The notes: generated from the sequence alone by a model not told the origin. Counted from the first letter of the stretch, positions 39,873 through 52,975 are shown. The stretch: DNA of 64,000 bases from Annona cherimola (GCA_030490835.1 CM059971.1:126574564-126638563), one strand, 5' to 3'. Program-made: numbers and translations.

Positions 39873-40280
39873 GGGTGCGCCTAGGGTGCATAGGGACTCA
39901 ATCTCCTATGCCCGGGAGCAGGCAGCGCTCCCTACTCCCGGGCGCATATATTTATTTTTTTTTTAAAAAATTTTCATAGAACTGTTAATCTAGGTGTAGT
40001 TAACATGTGTATAAATTGTTACCATTTTTGGAGTATTTTAGATATTTATTTTTTATTTTTGAAAATCAGTGGCATTTTAGGTAATTTTAAATTACGAAAA
40101 TGACACTGATTTTCAAAAATCAAAAATAAATATCTAAAATACCCAAAAATGGTAAAAATTTATACACATGTTAAATACACCTATATTAACATTTTTAAAA
40201 AAAAAATTTCAAAAAAAAATAAAAAAAAAGAGGTGTGCGCGCCCGGGAACAGGGAGCGCTGCCTGCTCCCGAGTGCATAT
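39873..40280. mobile_element. Foldback MITE, present in unit 1 and absent from unit 2
   Basis: GC-rich ends with CCCGGGAGCAGGCAGCGCT on the left and AGCGCTGCCTGCTCCCGAG on the right surround an AT-rich palindrome. In unit 2 the sequence runs AGCTAGGGTGCATAAGACTG directly (about 48,802-48,821) without the element. Exact borders are uncertain because both ends contain GGTGC repeats. Confidence 0.7.
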
Positions 40281-40854
40281 GGCTGTAAATGAGCCCACGT
40301 CTAGAATGAAATCAAAATCCCATCGGTCATGTCGTTAAAAATCATTTGTATTATCATAGTATCAAAAAATCACTTCAATCTAACTCTTCCATGGTCTACT
40401 CTTAAGAATATAAATTTTCATGTGTAGATTATAATAAACACTTAAATTTATTTATATATTTATTAGAATAAAATAGTAATATTTTATAGAATCATTTAAC
40501 CCATGAGCTTGGTGCTTTAGATGATTTAAATGTATTGAAATAACATCTAATTTTTTGACTTTATATGAACGTGATGCCCATTTGCAGCCAATTAGACCCA
40601 AATCTAGGGTGCAGCATTTCCCGCGGTTAATTATTATATATTTGTTGTAATTTCAACCTTACGGGTTGGCAAGATCTCACACACGCAGCGCCAGGGAACT
40701 GTATCTGGACCAGCACGACCTTCGAGGACTGACCTTAGCCTAGGTGAGACAAACCAATTTTGGACGGTTCCCATTATTAATTGTGGGGCCGGCGAGCATG
40801 CATGTGTAAGATGCTGAAATTGATTCCACACAATACGCTGATAATTCAAATGAT

Positions 40855-41158
40855 GTGTTTAGAAAGTGATAAAACTTTTAATGAAAAATTTTTTTACGTA
40901 AAAGTTTTTGAAATATTAAAAAAAAGCATATGATATAAGAAAGGTAATGATAAATAATAAAGAGAATAAAGTTAAAACAGATAGATTACATATACTGATA
41001 ATTGTGTAGTAATAATTGAAAAGTAAGATAAGTAAGATAGTTGTATAAGAAGAAATAAAAAAATATTTAAAATTAAGATAACTATGGAGAGAGAAAAATT
41101 TTAAATTGAAAAATTTTAGTTTGAAAAGTTTTATAGATTATCAAACACCTTCTATATT
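40855..41158. mobile_element. TGTGTTTGG-family MITE
   Basis: It begins GTGTTTAGAAAGTGATAAAA and ends TTTTATAGATTATCAAACAC, with the family interior (GATAGATTACATATACTG, AAATTAAGATAACTATGG). Confidence 0.65.
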
Positions 41159-42599
41159 AGATAATTTTCGAATTGTCCAATTATAATTACAGAAACGGCC
41201 GATGTACATTTTTCCCGCTATCGGAAGTAAGGAGATCGAGCTTCCCAAGTAGAATACTAAATATAATAAATGAAATAAATTTTTCATCAAAATATTAATA
41301 ACAAAAAGTATAAATAAATGGCTCCACTCTTACGAAACTCCTCTTTTGTATAATTTTTTCATTTTTAATATCTTGATAGTTAACAAAAAAAATTTACTCT
41401 ATTTATTATATTTAACATAATTTATATTATTATAAAAATTCTTTTTATTTTTTTAGTATCACTTTATATTAGTTTCATCTATAAATATATAAAATTAACG
41501 AAATCAAATATTTTTTTATCTATAAATAGTTTTTAAGTAGTATTTTTAACTTCTAAGTTATCCAAAATATCATTATTACGAAGATAACTGATTTTATAAA
41601 GTATTATTATATTTTAATACATATGCATATGAATCTTATTTTCCACATAAATATATCTATTTTGAGCAAATACGATTACGCACATATTCAATTTAGATGA
41701 AAAACAGTCTTTTAATTAAACAAATGATGTTAAATACAATAAATGTATTGAATTTTGCATCGATTATCAACTTCTATTTAATAGAGAGCCTATAAATAAA
41801 TAAATGCCATGAAACAATTGTATGAAGTGAGACCTATACACATAATAAGGCTCAATAGCACCTGAGTCAACATATTAGCTAAGCTTGCCTCGGTGGTATA
41901 TATGCAAATGGAAGGTCATAGGCTCACAGCCCACAGGTAAGAGTGTGTTTAAGTTAGGGTTAGACCGCAAACTGATCAATCTAACTCGATTTTTAGTAAA
42001 TTAGGGTTGATAATTTTCAATTAATGCAATTAATTTACGTAACCCGTAAAACTCATTTAATTAAATATGTTGGTCCTAGGTCAAACTTCTCCAACCTACT
42101 AGCCTAGTATTCTAACCTATTTTTCTCATCAACCCACAGAACTCATGCATAATTCATAAAAGAGTTAATAGTTTTAATATTCATTTCATAAGTTATACAT
42201 ATTTATTAACAATGGAATCAATATTTTAGTGAATAATATATATGAAGTTGTTATTTTTTTAAAAGTTAGTTAGATTTAGTATTATAACTCTTTGTTGATT
42301 ATGTAGAATTATATTTTAAATAGTTTCTTATTTTATTTTTATTATTCAACCCATTAACAACATATTTTACCAATCCATTAATAACTTGTAACTCAATTTA
42401 TTTATGTAACTCAATTAACAACATAACTTGTAACTTGTAACTTGTAACAACCTGGATGGGTTATATAAGGAGACTAATCCTAACTCTAACTCTAAGCTTA
42501 ACTATTACCCTAACCCTACCATAAAAAACTTTAATTTGTTTACAAATTAGTTATAAAAAGCTCAATTTTAATACTAACTCATTACGAAGGTACTTTTTT

Positions 42600-42900
42600 T
42601 GTGCAAAAAGTGTGGAAGATTAATGGCACTCTAAGCACACTAAAGATGGAAGCAACTGCTTGCTTGCTTTGATTACAATGGAGTCTTGAATTACAGATAT
42701 ATCAACTCGAGCTGCAGAATGACTTAAGTTTTTTGAAGGAGGACAGACCGATTATATCACCAATGGCCCGCAGGTACTGTAATTCGACCAATCAAACAGT
42801 TGGCATCATTTGCAATTGGAGTGTCTTTCCACCATGTTCTGAGATCAGGTAACAGTTTTACCCATGCTTTTGTTGATCATGCTTCTTCAATCCTCGATAT
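42600..42900 (+). pseudogene. Degraded RNase H-like remnant (plant RVT_3 / LINE type)
   Basis: One frame at about 42,826-42,897 reads FHHVLRSGNSFTHAFVDHAS. This resembles the closing motif of plant RNase H-like domains (HV-R-GN--AH-LA--A). Upstream the frame is broken by stops and shifts, but an EATACLLAL-like stretch recalls the AE-WAL helix of the same domain. It is probably a relic of a LINE-derived or domesticated RNase H-type gene. Too short to be certain. Confidence 0.35.
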
Positions 42901-43589
42901 GTGTATGGCATATTGAAGCAGAATATAGAAAATAGGAAAATAAAGGTAAGGTTAAGGAAAGTGAGGATAAGAGAACAAAATCAATTTCACTTTAGGCATA
43001 TTACAGTGTCACTCTCCTTAAAGCGATATATGCTACCCCATTGTGGCTTAGGGTATTTGTTGCAAAGGCCCTCAATACACAAAAAGCGAAACCAACACCA
43101 AATAGAGAAAGCAACTTCTCTTTTGGCACTAGAACATTTTACACAAATAGCTTCTGAATGCAAACAGAAATGACCTACTTCCAATACTCATATAAGTGAA
43201 TTTATTTTGAATACCATATAACTAAATATCCTAACCCAAGATCCATCAAGAATATAACACACTCAGCCTCCTTGAATATATTATAGGATCCAAGCTCCAC
43301 TTGAGGAACAAGACTAGTGCTTGCAAGTTGCTGGTTAATATACTTTGTTCATTGAACTATTAAACTTGGACTACAAAAATATATTTGAGTTTCTGTAATG
43401 CAACTCCTCAATTGTGGATTACAAAATTCAATCACATCCTCAATTATGGGATACAAAATTCATTTTGTAGCTATGACCCTTTGCTGTTTGAAGATGACTA
43501 CATCATTGTAGGCGGCGAATTTTGACTATTATGGAGAATTTTCTGTCGAAAACGACGGCCGGAGTGCAAGGAGTAGTAATTAGAGTGTG

Positions 43590-43862
43590 TGTTTGAAAGT
43601 AATAAAACTTTTGATAATAAATTTTGGTGTAAAAGTTTTTGAAATAAGAAAAATAATGTGATATGATAAAAGTAATGATGAAAATGAAAGAGAATAAAGT
43701 TAAAAATAGATATGTTAAATGTATGGGTAGTTGTGTAGAAATGATTACAAAATAGGGTAGTTATGTAGAAATAATTAAAAAATAAGACAGCTATAAAGAG
43801 TGAAATGTTTCATATTAGAAAGTTTTATGTCGAAAAGTTCTAAAAGTAAATAAACACTCTCA
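43590..43862. mobile_element. TGTGTTTGG-family MITE
   Basis: It begins TGTGTGTTTGAAAGTAATAA and ends AAAGTAAATAAACACTC. It lies in unit 2 between blocks that are closer together in unit 1 (33,000-33,065), so it inserted after the duplication or was lost from unit 1. Confidence 0.65.
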
Positions 43863-44700
43863 GAAGCTAATTAATGATTTGGCAACCACTTAAGTCACCA
43901 ATCGTTAAATAATTTAGGGTTTATTTTAAACCATATAAGATTTCAAATTAAATTACTATTCTCAATTTCCAATTTTTAATTCTCAATCTAGTTTTTTCAA
44001 TTTCCAACACAACTCTACTCATTTTTAATACAACTCTACTCATTCCCAATATATATCATTACATTCTCATTTAAACGCAGATTCAAGCCAAGAATCATGA
44101 TTGTTTGGAACAAACCTTTAGGTTTCGCGGAAGGTCTTTCACAATCAGCACTAATACTAGTGTCTTTTGAGATTTTCTTTTGAAAATTGGCTTTTTTCGC
44201 TGGCCCATCATGAATAATCAAGCCACTTGGATACACTCATTAATCCGTGATGGAGGCAGATGTGTGCAATATTGCCGAGCAAGCCACGAGGAAACCTTCG
44301 AAGATCAGAGAAGAATTGAAGGCGGCCATGCTAGCTCTGGATGCCCTTCAACTTCTCTGGTTAGGCTGTTTGTTCCATGCCAAAGTTGGTACAAGGGATA
44401 TCTAAATCAATGGAAGGTTGATGTTTGCACGATTCATGTGAGATGACCCACATATATCTGTACGGCTCCATATCTTGCAGGAAATCCTCACCCACATTGG
44501 AGTTTTGTCTTTTTCTGATTAATTGGCCAGTAGCCTTATCACTAGATAATCGATTAATTGCCAAATAAATCACGTGTATTTATATACAAATAATTAGAAA
44601 ACTACGCACAAGGTAATAAATATGCATGGTAATTGCAACTACAGCTAATTATCCTACAGGATATGTTAATTATTGAATGATAGAAAACAGTTGGTGATGT

Positions 44701-47700
44701 TCACAAATTTGAGAAACATGCTACATAGCAAAGGGCCCATGACAGAAGAACAGAGACGATTGTTGTTCTAGCTGGCACCCTCCCCTCATCTCTTCTCACC
44801 ATCCCTTTGTAAATGGGCCACGCATTTAAAACCACAAAACCTGATATAAGCAGCTGCATACACATTTCTTCCACCTTCCCCTCCGTTGCTGATCTCAAAA
44901 TGCCAACCAGGAAGGCTATTAGGTTGATCATGGCAGCTGTTGACAGTGTCACGAACATGGGCGCATGAACGCCGAACTCAAAGCTCCCCTGCTCGTACCG
45001 CTTGCTCTGATCGTCGTCCACCACTTTGTTGGTCACAGTAAAACCAGCAGTTGAAATGCCCATGTGCTTGAGTAAGAATTCGATGAGCGAAAAGAGGTAG
45101 GAGGTCAGTCCTCTCATCATCCAAATCCTCTGGTCATTCCACCAACGCCTGGTTGTCCCGCCCGTTACGAGGAATTCAGCAAGATCCTGAAGATTGGCTG
45201 CAATGAAAAGGTAGATATACAAGAAGCACCACGTGTTTGATATCTGCAATATGATAGATCAGATGATCATTTTCAGTACATGGGCAATGGATTTTTTAAA
45301 AATATTGCTCCACGGATGCATGTATATATACCTTGGGAAACAAGGGAATTTGGGCGAGGAGAGCAAGCTGGGGTAGGAAAGCATAGATGGTGAGGGGAAC
45401 AGACCAAGCGCTCCAAAGAGAGTGATGCGTGTAGCAGAATGCTACCGAAGCAGGAAGTCGAGAGGCCCCGAAAGTGGCTGGGCTGAACTGGGAATAAAAG
45501 ACCTCGAGAAGTCCAACGCACCATCTCTTTGTTTGGCTGAGCACGTCGTTGAGGTTGATGGGCACATCCCCAAGAAATGCAGCCCTCTCTGGGTTGCAGA
45601 ACACCGACTCCCAGCCTTCGCAATGCAATTTGTATCCCGTGTAGAAATCCTCCACCAACGACCCATATCGCATTCCCATCTGCACATTTATATAGCTATG
45701 CTAATTAACCAATCATGAATCATTAGGCAGATCTGCTCAAGCAGATCGAATTCAAACAACAATGCCTACCTTGGACCCCCATTCGGTTCCTTGCTCGTAG
45801 AAACAGCTTGCCACTTTGTGCGCTGTTTGCAGGACTGACTCAGATTGGATGGAAATAGAAACTGAAGAAGGTGAAGGGGGCATCAGTATCGGCTGTGATG
45901 GAGATGGTCCACCATACAGTGCTCGACGATTGAAGAAACATCCAGTGCCCACATAAGTTGTGCCCACCAGCCCATCCATTCCCATTGGATTGATGAAAAA
46001 CAAGCGCCTCCATTCGCTTCCGTAGATGTCATTCTTGTTAACTCCTCGGAAGCGTTGGGGGAACTGAACATAGGCCAGCTTGGGTGCCTTGGCCGTATCT
46101 AAGAGATAGCACATTGCTCGACGCGGGGCTTGAGGATCGTTTGAGTACATGTCACAGTCCAAAGTGAGCACTATGGGCGCATTGGTCATTGTACCTGACA
46201 CTCTCAGCTGCAACACACACTACTAATTGAAAACTGCTTAAGAACCTAAACCGTTGATTAATTAATTTAATTTTTTTAGGTTTGGGGACAAGGGGCTTGC
46301 GGTTGTGTGAATTGATGTTGGAACAGACACCACGTAGACATTAGAATGAATGCTTGATATAGATAGGTTGTGGTGGACTTACAAGAACGTTGAGGGCGCC
46401 GGCTTTGAAGTGGTGGGGAAAACATCTGTTCTTCTCTCTTGAAACGTAGACAAGATTAGGCAAGGGATGGCCCGAAGCATCCATATCTTTGCTGCTCTCT
46501 AGCAAAACCTGTTCATGTGTATATCTTGATTAAGGAGGTTGATCTTACTGCATACGGGCTATTGGGCTCTAGCAAAAATGGGAGTTTTGCATAATCTACC
46601 TAGTAAATATGCATAATTGTATTTTGGCATGTATGTTTTCCAAACCTTTGCAAAAGAAACCAGAATGTTTCTATTTTAAGTATTTTAGAAGGAAAATTTA
46701 TGTACAACAGTAAGATTATCAAAATTATGTAGAACAAAAATTCTTTAGATGCAGTAGTGAATTTTCCATATTCCATGCGGCTCAAGAAATTTTCCCCAAC
46801 GCTACAAAATGAGAAAAGTGGACCAAACGACATGATGGGTGTTTCCCTATCTATATTTGTCTATTTGCAGCCTAATCTAGCAAGGAACAAGTGGTTCGAA
46901 CAGATGTGTTTGTCCTTGTCGTAGTACACTTGCTCTTCTTTTTGTATCTTTTAGTGTCTGTTATGATCCCATAACCATGCAAGTCCTTCCTTATCTTGAC
47001 TAGAAAAGGTAAGGCTGCAATATTATTTTATGAACAATTGAAACTTTAAGTTACTTTTAAAGTCTTTCTAACTTGTAAATAATCTTCAGTCGTATGCCGG
47101 AATCACCGATATTAATTGTGTGGGAACAGAATCCAAAAAATTGATAAGATAGGCTTTATTTTAGCAATATTATATTTATAATTTTTGATCAAATTCAGAC
47201 TGTAAATTTTTTTTAAAAATAATAACTAAATTTTAAGAAAAAAGACGAACGTGGACCCCCACTTTGTAATTCACAGCCTAACTCCAACTCCAACAACTAA
47301 CTAGTCACACTCTCACCAACTGGAAAGGCGTTCTGGAATCTTCGATATTAATTAAAAAAAAATTTTAAAAAAGAAGAAAAATAATTCAAGACGTCCCGCT
47401 GCTGCTAAGAAGCCATTGACAGATTTTTAATGAAGCAACGTAGCCACGCTATTCCAATTATTTTTTCTAAATTATCTAATCGGGTAGCTTAAATTTGAAT
47501 CTAACCACTGGTTCAACTGATTTGATCTGGTTAGCAATTAACTTTTTAACTGATAGCTGGAACGAATCGGAGCTACCAGTGTTACTGTATAGTTTCGGGT
47601 ATGACTGGTTCAACTTTTTGGTTCTAGTTCTCACAACACTAGATTTGACAATACAAGGGACGAAGAAAGGATCACCTCAATAATTGTAGGATGATCCTGA

Positions 47701-48525
47701 CGGGTAAATCCAGCCGTCCATTTCTTGAAGGCCTCAGGATGATCATGATCACTATCCAGTAAGTGGCCCCTTTCCAGCACCCTATCAATCTTGTCTTTCA
47801 TGCTCTCATACAAATCCTGCACCACCGAAATTAGCAACATGATTTCAGTCCAAAATTTAAAAAAAAAAAAAAAAAAATCAAAAAAAGACAAATAAACATC
47901 AAATTAATAACTAAAAAAATGTAATTACCCTTATCTTCTCAGCCGACTCACTGCAAGCAGACTGCAGATGGACTTCGGGGCACCTGACCGCAACCTCGTT
48001 CTCCCTGCAGTAAGGCAGCCAGTGCCTGGCGAACTTGGCTGCCTCCACGAAAGCGAAAAGAGTGAGATTTGACCCTCCATCATCAGAAACGTAGACAGAT
48101 ATCTTATCCGGTGGATACTCAAAGGCCATAACCGAAAGAGCTGTGTTCACGACGTTCAGTGGGGGTTCTTTGAAGGGATCTGCTGTGCAGATGAAGACAT
48201 CCATTGCAGGGAGATCCCTGTCGTGGTTGATGACTTGGGAGAGGCGCTGGGGGAATTCCTGACGGCGGGCAGGGCGCCATCTAAAGCCCAAGGCGTTCAT
48301 AGCCCACATGATGGCCAGCACCATCTCCGCCAACAGCATCAGAAGGAAGAGAAAGAAGGAGAGCAAGTGATTTGAATTGATGAGGTGAAGAGATCGGTGG
48401 TAGAAGAACGCCAAGATGGAGCAGGCATAGACTAGTGCATGGGCGCGGTTGATGTTGGCATGGGGCGCCACCACAAGGGTGTGGAGAGGCTCTGTAGTCT
48501 GCTCCTTCGCCATGCCACCAGCCAT
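44701..48525 (-). CDS. CSLG: Cellulose synthase-like protein G, gene D
   Basis: Six phase-0 exons: 48525-47929, 47816-47676, 46508-46383, 46207-45770, 45679-45332, 45243-44701; 730 residues. It starts at the first ATG (MAGGMAKEQ). Membrane segments at about 31-49 and 54-76; GT2 signature D148-D149, DCD at 305-307, VED at 443-445, QTKRW at 483-487; multiple C-terminal membrane segments in exons 5-6. Two unusual points: residue 153 is Asn in DDGGSN, where A, B and C have Asp, and exon 6 begins SNTW instead of SDPW (shared with C). It is the intact partner of gene C from the segmental duplication and its introns are shorter. A TATA box lies about 110 bp upstream. Function inferred from class only: a membrane glycosyltransferase, possibly a triterpenoid glucuronosyltransferase. 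Confidence 0.92.
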
Positions 48526-48630
48526 CCTAGGACCTAGATCGCGCGCTCTCTCTCTTAAAAAGACGCCTTGAAAGAGTATCTTAAAGGCACGTCGAAAGAG
48601 ATATGAATTGTTTGGTTATTATAAGCATAA

Positions 48631-48637
48631 ATTTATA
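48631..48637 (-). promoter_or_regulatory. TATA box of gene D
   Basis: TATAAAT on the minus strand, within CTATAAATTTATGC, about 106-112 bp upstream of the ATG at 48525. A CT-rich tract (about 48,543-48,556) lies between it and the start codon, as in gene C. Confidence 0.6.
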
Positions 48638-48829
48638 GAAGCGACGCATTAGGATACTGTGGCACGCGGTGAGTGATACACGACCGCCACGCCTTCCCCA
48701 ATAAAAAAGGAGTTCGGCAGACCCGAATTCTTATCCCAGGTCAGACCACCTTTTAAAAAATTATTTGTCTCTTATTTTGTTTTGTTTTGTTTTGAAGTAT
48801 TAGCTAGGGTGCATAAGACTGTAAATGAG

Positions 48830-48851
48830 CCCCCCCCCCCCCCCCCCCCCC
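48830..48851 (+). repeat. Homopolymer C run of 22
   Basis: 22 consecutive C residues in the gene D upstream region. The matching position in unit 1 (about 40,285) has only three (GAGCCCACG), so the run expanded after the duplication. Confidence 0.95.
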
Positions 48852-49810
48852 ATCTATGGATGAGATCAAAATCCCACGGGTCATATGGTTAAAAATCATT
48901 TCTTTTATCACGGTATCAAAAAATAAAAATAAAAAAAAATCATTTCAATCCGACTCTTCGGTGGCACATGTCTGCTCTCAGTAATATAGATTTTCATATG
49001 TAAATTATAACAAATACTTAACTTCATTTGCATATTTCTTAAAATATAATTGTAATATTTTATAGAATCACTTATCGCATGAGCTTGATATTTTAGATGA
49101 CTTAAATATGTTGAAATAATATTTTAAAAATTAACATATAAACGAAACGTATTTTTATACTTTTTAGGTAGCTTACATCGACATATTTCATTTTGACGAA
49201 ACCATATGTTCTAATTAAATAAATAATTTTAATGGATTAGATTTTTTGATTTCATGTGGATGTGAGACCCATCTGCAGCCAAGTAAACCCAAATCTAGGG
49301 TGCAGCAGTTCCCCAGGTTAAAATTATATATTTATTGTAATTTTCAACCTTACAGGTAGGCAAGATCTCACAGATGCAGAGGCAGAGAACGGTGTTTGGA
49401 TTAGCACGGCACTCAAGTAATTAAAGCATGAAACTGGGAGTCTTAGTTTGACTGAAATTATGATTATGAAGCGAAATTATTTCTAAATATCACATCAATT
49501 AAAATTATGGGTGTGTATGTGTGCAATAGGCATTGGGTGTAATCTGTTTTACGTGTGGGCTAGCTTAATTAATTAGAGAAGACGAAGCCACGTACGTTCA
49601 CGGATCTTCTACGTCAGTGGCAGGGCAGGCAACGGATGTATCTTCGGTGGGGTCGCTAGGACACTTTAATACTATTGTATTTTCAGAATTTTTTATCCTA
49701 TTTTATTTTAAGTTAATTTAATTTTAGTATCCTACTCTATTTTTTAAGACTGGTCCATCCCCATTTTGATTCTAAATTCGTCTTTAAAATAATTTTTACG
49801 TTATAGGCAT

Positions 49811-50093
49811 GTTGGGTAGACCAAAAAGTTTTTGATATGAACTTTTTCATTTTTCATAATTATCTTTTTTTTAATTATTTCTTCATATCTTCCTATTCAA
49901 CTAACCATACTTTTTAATTATTTCTATACAACTATCCATACAACTAACTTATCTATTTTAATTTTATTCTCTTTAGTCTTCATCATTACCTTACAATATC
50001 ACATCTTTTTTTCTCAATTAAAAAAAAACTTTTATATGAAAATTTTTTCATCAAAAGGTTTTATTACTTCTCAAACACACCTTATATTTAAAA
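49811..50093. mobile_element. TGTGTTTGG-family MITE
   Basis: It carries the family interior (CATACAACTAACTTATCTAT) and ends GTTTTATTACTTCTCAAACA. A further fragment of the same family lies at about 50,340-50,585. Confidence 0.65.
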
Positions 50094-50603
50094 ACTATAA
50101 TTTTATTATAATTTTACTTAAAAATCTATAACTTAATAAATATAATAATAATAATATAAATTTTAAAATATATTTATTAAATTAACCAAATAATATATAA
50201 ATTAAATAAATTTATATATATTTAAATAACATACTTATGTCTTTCACTCTAAAATATATTTCATAAAATATTATATATATTATGGCCCATTTCAATACTC
50301 AAGCTTTGAAACCTACACTACCGTAACTAAGGTCATTTATTTACCTATAAAAGTTTTCAAACTCAAACTTTCTACTCTCATCAATTATCTTAATTTTAAT
50401 TATTATTTTACATTTTCCTATATAACTATCTTATTTTTAATTATTTCTACACAACTATTTATATAACTAACTTATTTATTTAGCTTTATTTTTTTTTTAC
50501 TTATCATCATTATCCATATTATATTATATTATTTTTCATATTAAAAAAAAAATTATTAAAAACTTTTCATCCAAAAGTTTCGTTCGAGCATGAATATGCT
50601 ACC

Positions 50604-50749
50604 ATCGAGCCTTTGGTTGGCTTAGTCACGGTCGCTAGCTCTTATGCCAGCATCCTATGTTCAAGTCTCCCTAGGTGATGTGGGAGTCTGGAACATTTAT
50701 TGGGAAAAAACCATGAATATGCTATCCATTAAAAAAGAAGAAGAAGAAG

Positions 50750-50791
<42 letters not shown>
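50604..50791 (+). mobile_element. SINE-like retroposon with poly-A tail and 12-bp target duplication
   Basis: Possible RNA polymerase III boxes: A-like TGGCTTAGTCACGG at 50618-50631 and B-like GTTCAAGTCTCC at 50659-50670. The 3' end is a GAA-repeat followed by 40 A residues (50750-50789). It is flanked by GAATATGCTACC at 50592-50603 and 50792-50803. An extra, slightly different copy (GAATATGCTATCC) lies inside at 50715-50727, so the insertion may be compound. Confidence 0.65.
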
Positions 50792-50794
<3 letters not shown>

Positions 50795-50935
50795 TATGCT
50801 ACCCACGTCTCACCCTGCACCAAAGTCCTAACATGTTTGCTCGTTGCAGCTGACTGACATTAGGCCCAGGATGAGACAATTGATTTTGGACGGTTGCCAT
50901 TATTAACTGTGGCTGTGGGGCCGGTGAGGATGCAT

Positions 50936-52975
50936 GCGTCAGATGCTGAAAATGATCCCCTCACATCCAGCTGATTCCTGAATTAAAGCGGCTATGTTTT
51001 TTTTTTTTTCTTTCTTTTAGAGTTTGTTTAGAAAATGGTAAAATTTTTGAATTAAAAGTTTTTTGTGTATAATTTTTTAAATGAGAAAAAATGATATAAT
51101 ATGATATGGATAATGATGATGAATAAATAGAATAAAATTAAAATAGATAGATTAATTGTATAGATAACTATACAGAAATAATTGAAAAGTACGACAGTTT
51201 GTATATGAAGATGTGAAAAGATAATTAAAAAATAAAATAGTCGTAGAAAATAAAAAAATTTATATGAAAACTTTTACATTTAAACAAATGTGCACTTAAT
51301 ATGTTAATGGAAAATTCATTTTCTTTATTATATTTAGTATTATTTATAGTATTATAAAAAATTATTTATCTAATATCATTACGTATGGGCTCCATCTACA
51401 CAATATATAAAACTAACATAATAAATAATTTGATGTCGGCAGCACCATTTCCGGTAGCCTTCACTGTCCGAAATAAGATAATAAGTTTTCCATTAGCGTT
51501 TTGAAAATGAAGTTTATATTCCCACAGTCCCCTATGAAAAATGTTTATGAGATAACGAAAAGATAGATGCAGAAAAACAATGTAGCTATGGAGGTCAATC
51601 CAACCAGACATCCCATGTTATTATGGCCGGACTTCCGATGGCCTGTCTCTATATATTGGCAAGTAGTGCCTTCAAGTCACGTGGGTATTCATTATACTCA
51701 TATTGTTATACTTACCAAAATAACAATAAAGAGATTAGGCAATTTGGCGGTGCATGGATTTACAAAAACTTATAATGCTCCATTGGAAGGTTGACAATGA
51801 CATAACAGAAGATTTAAGGCAGGAGATATGAGGGCAAGGCTAAATGAGGAGATACTTCAAGAAAGACAAGAATGGTGCGGCAGTTAGCAAGTAATAATAT
51901 TAAACTGTGAATGATTTTTTGCTGTATTTTTTTAAGCTATGAATGATTTATTGCTATATAAATTAAGATATGAATGATTTATGCTATTAGCTAAATTGGT
52001 TCTGATTTTTGTTTTTTTTATGCATATATGTGTTACCAATTATAGCAGAAGATATTGTTGGATATAGTTTTGTTTTATTGATTGCATTTGTACAGCTGTT
52101 ATTCAGGTTATGCTTTCTATGGGGTTTTAAAATAACGCAGAAAGTATTATCAATTTTTTTTTGCTCTTTTCAGGTATAACTACTATGATTTTGCGTATTT
52201 AAGTAGTTTTTTATTTTAACTCTAAATGTAACATCCATATTATTTTTGTTAAAGGTGAATGACAAAAGATATTAAATGTGTTTGAGAAATTAGTGGTTCT
52301 TAAAGTTGTGAATAGAATTCTGAATGACGTTTGTGTTCATTAACTTCTTCTAATATTCATTTGTCATTTAAGTAATGATGTTTTACTTTGACTAATTAGT
52401 AATAGGATGAAGTATGCAATATTTAAATTTCGAATAGATGTGTTTTTATACTTAATAGGTTCATAAATTTTTAAAATCATCCTACTTGACCTGCATTTTT
52501 TAGCCCGACCCGTTGTCCCGATACTAACCTGAAGTACATACCAAGACCTACTAAAAAAAGTAAGAGTCAAACACGATTTTTAAATGTAGGGTTGGGCACA
52601 CCTTGACCCGCCCCGATTCCCACCCCTAATTTAGATGCTGAAAATGATCCCCTCACATCCTGTTGATTCCTGAATTAAAGCGGCTATGTTTTTTTTTTTT
52701 GTAGAGTTTGTTTGGAAAGTAATAAAATTTTTAAATGAGAAAAAATGATATAATATGATATGGATAATGACGAGGAATAAATAGAATAAAATTAAAATAG
52801 ATAGATTAGTTGTATGGATAACTGTACAGAAATAATTGAAAAGTATGACAGTTTGTATAGGAAGATGTGTAAAGATAATTAAAAATAGAATAGTCGTAAA
52901 AAAAAATATTATATGAAAACTTTTACATTTAAACAAATGCGCACTCAATATGTTAATAGAAAATTCATTTTCTTT
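50936..52975. repeat. Direct repeat of about 350 bp, spaced 1.7 kb
   Basis: About 50,936-51,300 and 52,630-52,975 match from AGATGCTGAAAATGATCCCC through a T-run and a TGTGTTTGG-family fragment to AACAAATG(T/C)GCACT. The segment between them is absent from unit 1. Confidence 0.7.

Larger units (their letters stand above)
39268..44700. other. Intergenic between CslG genes C and D; end of unit 1, start of unit 2
   Basis: It contains the promoter of C, a foldback element (about 39,873-40,280), a TGTGTTTGG-type element (40,855-41,158), and AT-rich sequence to about 42,560 that is paralogous to 53,040-54,480. Next come a degraded RNase H-like remnant (about 42,600-42,900) and single-copy sequence to about 43,450. 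Unit 2 starts there, with another TGTGTTTGG-type element (43,590-43,862) absent from unit 1. No intact gene. Confidence 0.6.

Noticed and set aside
50644..50853. 69-codon frame with a long lysine run
   Set aside because: It reads through the GAA-repeat and poly-A tail of the SINE-like insertion.
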